A stretch of 6,465 bases of DNA from Clostridium sp. UBA3947 (GTDB taxonomy: Bacteria; Bacillota; Clostridia; Clostridiales; Clostridiaceae), in NCBI GenBank assembly GCA_002385545.1, contig DGDR01000025.1, positions 1 to 6,465 of the forward strand, given 5' to 3'. The notes beneath the pieces are model-generated. The model saw only the letters and a list, made by a program, of their open reading frames with translations. It did no database searches and was not told where the DNA came from. This document shows, in pieces, positions 1 to 5,267 of the stretch (position 1 is its first letter; each line of letters starts with the position of its first letter). The position numbers were made by a program, and so were the translations under genes.

Positions 1-9
1 TTTTTTATA

Positions 10-624
10 TTACATTGCTTTAATGAACATCTGAGTCCAATAGTTTTTACCAGACTTACTTGTTGCTAAACCTACACCTAGTTGATTATAAGTAGGACTT
101 AATATATTAGCTCTATGTCCTGGAGAATTCATCCATGCCGCTACGACCTCTGCCGGAGTTTTCTGACCTGAAGCTATATTTTCACCAGCGGCAGAAAATC
201 TTATACCAAAGGACTCCATCATGTCAAAAGGCGATCCATATGTTGGTGAGTTATGAGAGAAATAGTTTTTATTTATCATATCCTGTGATTTGTATCTTGC
301 CACTCTTGCTAACTGCCAATTATTAGCCACTGGCGGAAGTCCTCTCTTAGTTCTTTCTATATTTACAAGTCTTACAACTTCTGCTTCCTTAGCTTTTATA
401 TCATCAATAGTAGGTACTGTTAACTTTTGACCAGGGTAAATTAAAGAAGCGTTACTGATACTTGGATTTGAAGCTATGATTTCGCTAACGCCTATTTCAT
501 ATTTTGAAGCGATTTTCCACATTGAATCTCCTTGTTTTACGGTATAAATTACTGGTTGAGCCGCAACACTAGTAGAAAAAAGTAATAAAAATAATACTGA
601 AAGTGAAATTGCTTTATTCTTCAT
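10..624 (-). CDS. Secreted LysM and CAP-domain (SCP/YkwD-like) protein
   Basis: This is a 204-residue exported protein, probably acting at the cell wall or on the spore surface. Residues 1-22 form a signal peptide: a short KNK basic start, a hydrophobic stretch to about residue 16, and a likely cleavage after SVAA. A LysM peptidoglycan-binding domain follows (about 27-70), with YTVKQGDSMWKIA at its start and LIYPGQKLTVP at its end. A CAP domain fills about 80-204, with the family signatures YFSHNSP (H124), GENIA (E148) and PGHRANIL (H170), the residues usually grouped in the CAP cavity. The start at 624 is preferred over an in-frame ATG at 639 because GGAGGTG (631-637) lies 6 nt upstream of it and overlaps the other ATG. 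The gene diverges from rluB. No convincing promoter is visible on this strand. Family assignment is firm. The molecular activity is unknown, because bacterial CAP proteins of the YkwD type are poorly characterised. Confidence 0.93.
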   Translation of the reverse strand: MKNKAISLSVLFLLLFSTSVAAQPVIYTVKQGDSMWKIASKYEIGVSEIIASNPSISNASLIYPGQKLTVPTIDDIKAKEAEVVRLVNIERTKRGLPPVANNWQLARVARYKSQDMINKNYFSHNSPTYGSPFDMMESFGIRFSAAGENIASGQKTPAEVVAAWMNSPGHRANILSPTYNQLGVGLATSKSGKNYWTQMFIKAM

Positions 625-630
625 TATTAA

Positions 631-637
631 CACCTCC
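631..637 (-). promoter_or_regulatory. Ribosome binding site that decides the LysM-CAP start
   Basis: On the minus strand this reads GGAGGTG, a near-perfect Shine-Dalgarno sequence. It ends 6 nt before the ATG at 624-622. The alternative in-frame ATG at 639-637 overlaps the site and has no comparable sequence in front of it, so the shorter protein starting MKNKAIS is the likely product. Confidence 0.85.
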
Positions 638-741
638 ATATATATTTTAAAACTTATTAGAATTATTATGTTATAAATTAGGTGGTAATTAATCTAGGTA
701 ATTGTTGAAAGGATAATGGTTGTGTTTTATGTTAAATTTCT

Positions 742-769
742 TTGATTTTTACACATTAAGTAATATAAT
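742..769 (+). promoter_or_regulatory. Probable housekeeping promoter for rluB-mnmM
   Basis: A -35-like TTGATT (742-747) is separated by 16 bp from a perfect -10 TATAAT (764-769). Transcription would start near 776, giving a leader of about 35 nt before the rluB ATG. An overlapping alternative, TTTACA (748-753) with 17 bp to TATATG (771-776), is weaker at the -10. The rest of the 625-810 intergenic region shows no hairpin or other feature I can support. Confidence 0.6.
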
Positions 770-810
770 TTATATGTATTAAATGAAAAAGGATAATTTG
801 GTGATAAAAT

Positions 811-1521
811 ATGGAAGAAAGACTACAAAAGTTCATGGCCCGTTGTGGTGTAGCCTCGCGAAGGAAGTGTGAAGAGCTCATTTTAGACGGAAAAGTAAAG
901 GTTAATAACCAAGTTATAAGTGAACTAGGAACTAAAATAAATCCTTCTATGGATATAGTAGAAGTTGAAGGTGTGTTAATTAAACCTGAAGAAAGAAAAG
1001 TTTACATAGCATTAAACAAACCTGTAGGTTACATAACATCCGTTAAAGATGAAAAAAACCGTAAAACTGTTTTAGATTTAATAAATGTTGAAGAACGAAT
1101 ATATCCTATTGGACGTTTGGATTATAATACCTCTGGCCTTTTATTATTAACAAATGATGGTGATGTATATAATAAGGTTATTCATCCCAGACAAGAAATC
1201 AATAAGGTATATATAGCTATTGTTAAAGGGCACATAAACAATAAAAAAATGGATCTGTTTAGAGAGGGAATTGATATAGGAGGATATGTAACAGCGCCAG
1301 CAAAGATTAGAATACTTAAAAAATTCGATAATTCAACTAAAGTAGAGATTACTATTCATGAAGGTAAAAATAGACAGGTTAGAAGAATGTGTGAGAAAAT
1401 AGGAAACCCAGTAATTGAGTTGAAAAGAATCAAGATAGGAGACATTGAATTAGATGGACTAGAACAAGGAAAATGGAGACATCTATCAGAAAAAGAAGTA
1501 AAATACCTAAAAAATTTATAA
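811..1521 (+). CDS. rluB: 23S rRNA pseudouridine synthase, RsuA/RluB family
   Basis: The 236-residue protein isomerises a specific uridine of rRNA to pseudouridine. An N-terminal S4 RNA-binding domain spans about residues 1-60 (RLQKFMARCGVASRRKCEEL, then the GKVKVN turn). The catalytic domain follows, with the family motif GRLDYNTSGLLLLTNDG at 101-117, where D104 is the expected catalytic aspartate. The C-terminal motif HEGKNRQVRRM lies at 183-193. Length and domain order are normal for the family. GGTGAT at 800-805 sits 5 nt before the ATG. The RsuA, RluB, RluE and RluF subfamilies are hard to separate by eye. RluB is chosen because Firmicutes and clostridia usually carry it as their S4-containing member, acting at the position equivalent to E. 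coli U2605 of 23S rRNA. The gene is the first of a probable two-gene operon with mnmM. Confidence 0.92.
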   Translation: MEERLQKFMARCGVASRRKCEELILDGKVKVNNQVISELGTKINPSMDIVEVEGVLIKPEERKVYIALNKPVGYITSVKDEKNRKTVLDLINVEERIYPIGRLDYNTSGLLLLTNDGDVYNKVIHPRQEINKVYIAIVKGHINNKKMDLFREGIDIGGYVTAPAKIRILKKFDNSTKVEITIHEGKNRQVRRMCEKIGNPVIELKRIKIGDIELDGLEQGKWRHLSEKEVKYLKNL

Positions 1522-1534
1522 CTAAGGTGATCCA

Positions 1535-2086
1535 ATGTTTAAATACATTAGTGATGTAAGTAATATAGCTCATAGCATAATAAAAAACCATTCCGTAAAT
1601 TTTAATACTGCTTTAGATGCTACTCTCGGTAATGGATATGATACAGATTTTTTATCATCATTATTTGATACTGTTTATGCCTTTGATATTCAAGAGCAGT
1701 GTATAATAAACTACAAAAATAAATCTAATAACAAGATTATTTTAATAAATGATTCTCATGAGAACGTTGATAAATATGTAAAAACAGGCTTAGATTGCGC
1801 CATGTATAATTTAGGTTTTCTTCCTGGTGGAAATAAGAAATTGACAACAACCTATGAATCTACCTTAAAAAGTATTGAAAAAACATTATTATTACTTAAT
1901 CCACAAGGTTTACTAACTATTGCCATATATCCTGGACACCCAGCAGGAAGGCTAGAGAAAGAATATTTACTTGATTATTGCAAAAAACTACCTAAAAATA
2001 AGTATGCAGTTTTATATAGTCAGTTTATTAATAGAGAGAATACCCCCCCTGAACTTTTAATAATTGAAAAAAATGAAGGATTTTAA
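1535..2086 (+). CDS. mnmM: tRNA 5-(aminomethyl)-2-thiouridine methyltransferase MnmM (YtqB family)
   Basis: This is a 183-residue class I SAM-dependent methyltransferase of the YtqB family, formerly labelled putative rRNA methylase. Characterised members methylate nm5(s2)U34 to mnm5(s2)U34 in tRNA, standing in for the methylating half of MnmC in Gram-positive bacteria. Visible signatures are the SAM-binding motif I DATLGNGYDT (28-37), the acidic residue D51 ending the second strand, the family block YNLGFLPGGNK (91-101), YPGHPAGRLEK (132-142), and FINRENTPP (164-172) before the last strand LLIIEK. These blocks match what I recall of B. subtilis YtqB. The gene starts 13 bp after rluB with AAGGTGAT at 1524-1531, so the two are probably cotranscribed. 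It contains a C7 run at 2043-2049, which encodes the conserved T-P-P segment in frame. The family call is firm. The exact tRNA product is inferred from characterised relatives. Confidence 0.9.
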   Translation: MFKYISDVSNIAHSIIKNHSVNFNTALDATLGNGYDTDFLSSLFDTVYAFDIQEQCIINYKNKSNNKIILINDSHENVDKYVKTGLDCAMYNLGFLPGGNKKLTTTYESTLKSIEKTLLLLNPQGLLTIAIYPGHPAGRLEKEYLLDYCKKLPKNKYAVLYSQFINRENTPPELLIIEKNEGF

Positions 2087-2094
2087 GATGAATC

Positions 2095-2123
2095 TTGCAC
2101 ATACTTTTAAATGATGTTAAAAT
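2095..2123 (+). promoter_or_regulatory. Strong sigma-A-type promoter for the RpiR regulator
   Basis: TTGCAC (2095-2100) lies exactly 17 bp from TAAAAT (2118-2123), close to the -35 and -10 consensus with ideal spacing. It starts 8 bp after the mnmM stop and would give a start near 2130 with a leader of about 37 nt. This separates the regulator's transcription from the rluB-mnmM unit. Confidence 0.72.
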
Positions 2124-2166
2124 GATGATAACCTTGTAATTGTTCTTAATTAGGAGTGGATTTTGA

Positions 2167-3042
2167 TTGTTGGATAATGATAAACAGGATTTAATGAAAT
2201 TAATACAAGCTAGATTTTCAAGATTAAGTAAAGGTCAAAAATTAATTGCTGAGTACATATTGAAACATTATGATAAAGCTGCTTTTTTAACAGCAGCAAA
2301 ACTTGGAACAAGTGTGGGGGTTAGTGAGTCTACTGTTGTTAGATTTGCCAACGAACTAGGTTATAGTGGTTATCCAGCTCTTCAAAAAGCTCTTCAGGAG
2401 CTGATAAAAAATAGACTTACTACTGTACAAAGAATTGAGTTATCAAACGACTTCATAAGTGATGGAAACGCTCTAAAGGATGTTCTAAAATCTGATATAG
2501 AAAACTTACGGGCAACTTTAGAAAAAATAGATTATAAAATTTTTGAAGATGTAATAAAAAATATTTTTGAAGCTAAAAAAATATATATTATTGGTTTGAG
2601 AAGCTCTACGGCTCTCGCCGAGTTTCTTGGATTCTATTTAAATCTTATATTAGATAATGTAAAAGTAGTTGGCTATGGAATGAGCGATATTTTTGAGCAA
2701 ATGCTTAATTTATCTAATGAGGATTTGGTTATTGGTATAGGTTTCCCTCGGTACGCCAACCGAACCATTGAGGCATTAGCTTTTGCCCAAGATAGGAAGG
2801 CAAAGGTTGTAGCTATTACTGATAGCCTATTATCACCATTAGCTAATAAAGCTGACTATACCTTAATTGCACAAAGTAATATGGCCTCCTTTGTTGATTC
2901 TTTAGTTGCTCCATTAAGTATAATTAACGCCTTAATCATAGCTGTAGGTTTAAGAGAAAAGGATAAAATATCTTCTATTTTTGCTAATTTAGAAGGCTTG
3001 TGGGAAAATTATAATGTTTATACTTATAAAAACAAAGATTAA
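2167..3042 (+). CDS. MurR/RpiR-family transcriptional regulator (HTH plus SIS domain)
   Basis: The 291-residue protein is a DNA-binding regulator with a sugar-phosphate-sensing domain. The N-terminal RpiR-type helix-turn-helix domain spans about 5-80. Its recognition region, GTSVGVSESTVVRFANELGY (47-66), is very typical, followed by SGYPALQ. A SIS (sugar isomerase) domain spans about 126-262, with YIIGLRSSTALA (140-151), VIGIGFPRYANRT (188-200) and VVAITDS (214-220). Length is normal. The start is TTG at 2167, with AGGAGTG (2152-2158) 8 nt upstream. A second TTG at 2170 is possible. It has its own promoter (2095-2123) and an intrinsic terminator (3049-3070). SIS-domain regulators usually respond to phosphosugars such as MurNAc-6-P, GlcNAc-6-P or ribose-5-P. 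No sugar catabolic gene is adjacent, so ligand and target are unknown. Family call firm, role open. Confidence 0.92.
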   Translation: MLDNDKQDLMKLIQARFSRLSKGQKLIAEYILKHYDKAAFLTAAKLGTSVGVSESTVVRFANELGYSGYPALQKALQELIKNRLTTVQRIELSNDFISDGNALKDVLKSDIENLRATLEKIDYKIFEDVIKNIFEAKKIYIIGLRSSTALAEFLGFYLNLILDNVKVVGYGMSDIFEQMLNLSNEDLVIGIGFPRYANRTIEALAFAQDRKAKVVAITDSLLSPLANKADYTLIAQSNMASFVDSLVAPLSIINALIIAVGLREKDKISSIFANLEGLWENYNVYTYKNKD

Positions 3043-3048
3043 TGAAAT

Positions 3049-3070
3049 AAGGCCTACATAGGTCTTTTTT
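3049..3070 (+). terminator. Intrinsic terminator after the RpiR gene
   Basis: AAGGCCT (3049-3055) pairs with AGGTCTT (3060-3066) through a 4-nt ACAT loop, giving a 7-bp stem with one G-U pair. The run of six T from 3065 to 3070 follows, partly used in the stem. It begins 6 bp after the regulator's stop codon, so it likely ends that transcript. Confidence 0.75.
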
Positions 3071-3081
3071 ATTAGATATAT

Positions 3082-3110
3082 TTAGAATTCTTCATACTAA
3101 CAAATATTAT
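3082..3110 (+). promoter_or_regulatory. Possible promoter for the BaiN-like gene
   Basis: TTAGAA (3082-3087) and TATTAT (3105-3110) are separated by 17 bp, just downstream of the terminator and 33 bp before the TTG start. The -35 is weak, and in this AT-rich stretch a chance match is possible. Position after a terminator is the main support. Confidence 0.4.
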
Positions 3111-3142
3111 ATACTGACTGCGATTGCTAGCGAGGTGATATA

Positions 3143-4372
3143 TTGAAAACTACAGTGGTAATAGGCGGAGGCCCAGCAGGAATGATGGCAGCTATAGAGG
3201 CTTCAAAAACAACCAAGGTTATACTGTTAGAAGCAAATGCCAAACTAGGCAAAAAACTATTTATAACAGGTAAGGGCAGGTGTAATGTAACTAACGCTAA
3301 GGACATAGGGGAATTTTTTGATTATATACCTGGTAATCCAACTTTTCTTTACAGCGCCTTATATACTTTTACTAACGAAAATACTATGGAGTTTTTTAAT
3401 AAACTAGGTGTAAAATTGAAAGTAGAACGAGGCGACAGAGTTTTTCCAGCTTCTGATAAATCTTCTGATATTATAAGCGCTTTAGAAACAGCCCTAAATC
3501 AAAATGGAGTTGACATTAGATTAAATTCAAAGGTTTCAAAAGTTCATAATGAAGGTAGCAAAATTGATTATGTATTATTGGATACGGGTGAAAAAATAGG
3601 TGGTGATTATTTTATTCTTTGCACTGGAGGTCAATCATATCCATTAACAGGTTCCACTGGTGATGGTTATAAATTTGCAAAGGCATTAGGTCATAATATA
3701 ATTTCTATAAAGCCTTCTTTAGTACCTATAGTTGTTAAGGGAGAATGGATTAAAGAATTACAGGGTCTATCATTAAAAAATGTAGAATTTAAAATCTTTG
3801 AAAATAGCAAGTGTATCTTCAGAGAATTTGGGGAAATGTTATTTACCCATTATGGTATATCTGGTCCTATAGTGTTAAGTGGTAGTAGAAAAGTAAATAC
3901 CGCCCGTAGTCAGCAAGCTTACATAGATTTAAAGCCTGCATTAACAGAAGAAGAACTAGACAAACGAATACAACGAGATTTTGAAATCTTTAAAAATAAA
4001 GAACTTAAAAATGCATTGAATGAACTTTTACCTCAAAAAATTATACATAGAATAATATTATCTTCCGAAATCCCCCTTGATAAAAAGGTACACTCTATTA
4101 CAAAACAGGAACGAAAAAGGTTAGGCCATGTTATTAAAAACTTTAAGTTAGAAATTCAAGGACTAAGGCCTATAGAGGAAGCAATAGTAACTGCTGGCGG
4201 AGTAGATACAAAAGAAATTAATCCTTCTACTATGGCCTCAAAGATTATAGATAATTTATACTTCGCTGGTGAAGTAATTGATGTAGACGCATATACAGGA
4301 GGATATAATATTCAAATTGCTTTTTCTACTGGATATTTAGCAGGTAAGTCCATTAATGATGCGGAAAAGTAA
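3143..4372 (+). CDS. BaiN/HI0933-family FAD-dependent oxidoreductase (NAD(P)/FAD-binding flavoprotein)
   Basis: This 409-residue soluble flavoprotein belongs to the HI0933/YtfP/BaiN family, sometimes annotated as aminoacetone oxidase family FAD-binding enzyme. An N-terminal Rossmann FAD-binding fold begins at once with VVIGGGPAGM (5-14, the GxGxxG motif) and E30 ending strand 2. The family-specific block GKKLFITGKGRCNVTN lies at 36-51, and GGQSYPLTGSTGDGY at 162-176. GEMLFTHYGISGPIVL (230-245) belongs to the inserted middle domain. The C-terminal half has TAGGVDTKEINPSTMASK (350-367) and YFAGEVIDVDAYTGGYNIQI (373-392), which closes the FAD site. The start is TTG at 3143 with GAGGTGAT at 3132-3139. 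Length is typical. BaiN itself is reported to reduce bile-acid intermediates, but most family members have no proven substrate, so no specific reaction should be assumed. It is 67 bp upstream of cmk and may share its transcript. Confidence 0.9.
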   Translation: MKTTVVIGGGPAGMMAAIEASKTTKVILLEANAKLGKKLFITGKGRCNVTNAKDIGEFFDYIPGNPTFLYSALYTFTNENTMEFFNKLGVKLKVERGDRVFPASDKSSDIISALETALNQNGVDIRLNSKVSKVHNEGSKIDYVLLDTGEKIGGDYFILCTGGQSYPLTGSTGDGYKFAKALGHNIISIKPSLVPIVVKGEWIKELQGLSLKNVEFKIFENSKCIFREFGEMLFTHYGISGPIVLSGSRKVNTARSQQAYIDLKPALTEEELDKRIQRDFEIFKNKELKNALNELLPQKIIHRIILSSEIPLDKKVHSITKQERKRLGHVIKNFKLEIQGLRPIEEAIVTAGGVDTKEINPSTMASKIIDNLYFAGEVIDVDAYTGGYNIQIAFSTGYLAGKSINDAEK

Positions 4373-4425
4373 TAGTTTTAAAGGAATTTATTGTTTTTCA
4401 TAGAATATGTATATTTATGCAAAGG

Positions 4426-4433
4426 AAAGGTGG
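4426..4433 (+). promoter_or_regulatory. Ribosome binding site that decides the cmk start
   Basis: AAAGGTGG ends 6 nt before the ATG at 4440. An in-frame ATG at 4407 would add eleven residues (MYIYAKERWIF) that have no counterpart in the family and would lack a Shine-Dalgarno sequence at the right distance. The protein therefore starts MRISIAIDGPAG. Confidence 0.85.
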
Positions 4434-4439
4434 ATTTTT

Positions 4440-5102
4440 ATGAGAATTTCCATTGCTATAGATGGTCCTGCTGGTGCAGGGAAAAGTACTATAGCAAAAA
4501 AGATAGCAAATAAATTAGGAATAATGTACATTAATACAGGCTTAATGTATAGAGCTATTACACTAAAGGCTTTAGAAAAAAATATTTCTCCTGATGATAT
4601 AGAAGGATTAATATCTCTCACTGATAGTATTGAAATGTATTTTGAAAACAATAATATTTATATTAACGGTGAAGATTTAACCTCCCAACTCAACACACAA
4701 GAAATAAATAAATCTGTTGCTTCCTATGCTGCCGTGCCAGAACTTCGAGAACGTCTTGTTGAATTACAAAGAAGTCTATCAAATAAATTTGATGTAATAA
4801 TGGACGGAAGAGATATAGGTACTGTAGTGCTTAAAAATGCTGCTTTTAAATTTTATCTTACTGCCACCCCAGAAGAAAGAGCTAACAGAAGATATAAGGA
4901 GCTAAAAGCAAAGGGTATAGAAGCAAGCTACGATGAAATTCTTATAGATATAATAGATAGGGATTATAAAGACATGCACAGAGAAGTGAATCCTTTAAGA
5001 AAAGCTGATGATGCCATTGAAATAGATTCTACTTCACTTAGTATTGACGAAGTTGTGGATCTTATTTCTAAGCAGGTTCAGCTTGGACTGAACAGCTTAT
5101 AA
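4440..5102 (+). CDS. cmk: Cytidylate kinase (CMP/dCMP kinase)
   Basis: The 220-residue enzyme transfers phosphate from ATP to CMP or dCMP, recycling pyrimidine nucleotides from RNA and lipid turnover for RNA and DNA synthesis. The P-loop is GPAGAGKST (9-17). The nucleotide-binding segment YINTGLMYRA (30-39) follows, with N32 where many homologues have Asp (as in YxDTGxMYR). VIMDGRDIGTVV (119-130) is a highly conserved family motif. The arginine-rich lid region ATPEERANRRYKEL lies at 142-155, and RDYKDMHREVNPLRKADDA (174-192) carries the C-terminal substrate and lid residues. Length matches the usual 215-230 residues. The start at 4440 is chosen for its ribosome binding site and because the motif then lies at the normal distance from the N-terminus. 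It follows the flavoprotein by 67 bp. A hairpin overlaps its 3' end (5070-5098). Confidence 0.96.
   Translation: MRISIAIDGPAGAGKSTIAKKIANKLGIMYINTGLMYRAITLKALEKNISPDDIEGLISLTDSIEMYFENNNIYINGEDLTSQLNTQEINKSVASYAAVPELRERLVELQRSLSNKFDVIMDGRDIGTVVLKNAAFKFYLTATPEERANRRYKELKAKGIEASYDEILIDIIDRDYKDMHREVNPLRKADDAIEIDSTSLSIDEVVDLISKQVQLGLNSL
5070..5098 (+). other. Hairpin overlapping the 3' end of cmk
   Basis: GTTCAG (5076-5081) pairs with CTGAAC (5088-5093) around a CTTGGA loop. Outer arms AAGC (5070-5073) and GCTT (5095-5098) extend the stem past a 2/1-nt bulge. What follows is ATAAAATTCTTCTG, not a proper T-run, so it is at most a weak terminator or an RNA 3'-end or processing structure. It lies within coding sequence, so chance or codon constraint is possible. 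Confidence 0.4.
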
Positions 5103-5220
5103 AATTCTTCTGCAAGTTATACTGAGATAGATAATACCTTAGAGTTACTATTTATACTAATATAGTGAATGGCGTACATAATATTAATGTATAGTTTTAA
5201 CTAAAGTAAAAGGATTATAG

Positions 5221-5238
5221 CAGGTGTAGCTACACCTG
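5221..5238 (+). promoter_or_regulatory. Perfect 18-bp palindrome in the S1 leader
   Basis: CAGGTGTAGCTACACCTG is a perfect inverted repeat. As RNA it could form a 7-bp CAGGTGT/ACACCTG stem capped by an AGCT tetraloop. It ends 10 nt before the AAAGGAGG ribosome binding site (5249-5256) of the S1 gene. No T-run follows, so it is not a terminator. It could be a regulator's operator or a translational control or stability hairpin in the S1 mRNA. The rest of the 5103-5267 gap has no open reading frame of note. Several -10-like words (TATACT at 5153, TATAGT at 5161 and 5190) occur without a convincing -35. Confidence 0.6.
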
Positions 5239-5267
5239 AGTGGATAATAAAGGAGGCATTATATAAA

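Noticed and set aside
135..326. 63-codon plus-strand reading frame inside the LysM-CAP gene
   Set aside because: It lies antisense to a gene with clear LysM and CAP motifs, has no recognisable domain and no good ribosome binding site.
640..720. Search for a promoter driving the LysM-CAP gene on the minus strand
   Set aside because: -10-like words such as CATAAT and TATAAC occur, but no acceptable -35 lies at the right spacing, and no clear sporulation-sigma consensus was matched, so none is called.
716..745. Nine-codon ORF (ATG at 716) with GAAAGG just upstream, a possible leader peptide for rluB
   Set aside because: It lies mostly upstream of the best promoter (742-769), the spacing to the purine-rich site is only 3 nt, and no attenuator hairpin follows.
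707..803. Two copies of AAAGGATAAT about 78 bp apart upstream of rluB
   Set aside because: Short, AT-rich and resembling ribosome-binding sequence. Chance recurrence is likely and nothing links them to a site of known function.
2137..2152. TAATT-AATTA dyad between the RpiR promoter and its ribosome binding site, a possible autoregulatory operator
   Set aside because: Five-base A/T-only arms are expected often by chance in this composition. No second copy was seen nearby.
4391..4419. TTGTTT-like -35 in the flavoprotein-cmk gap
   Set aside because: No matching -10 at 16-18 bp; the gap is short enough for cotranscription.
4415..4651. 78-codon minus-strand reading frame over the cmk start
   Set aside because: It is antisense to the P-loop region of cmk and its hydrophobic composition follows from the AT-rich complement. 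No supporting start signals.
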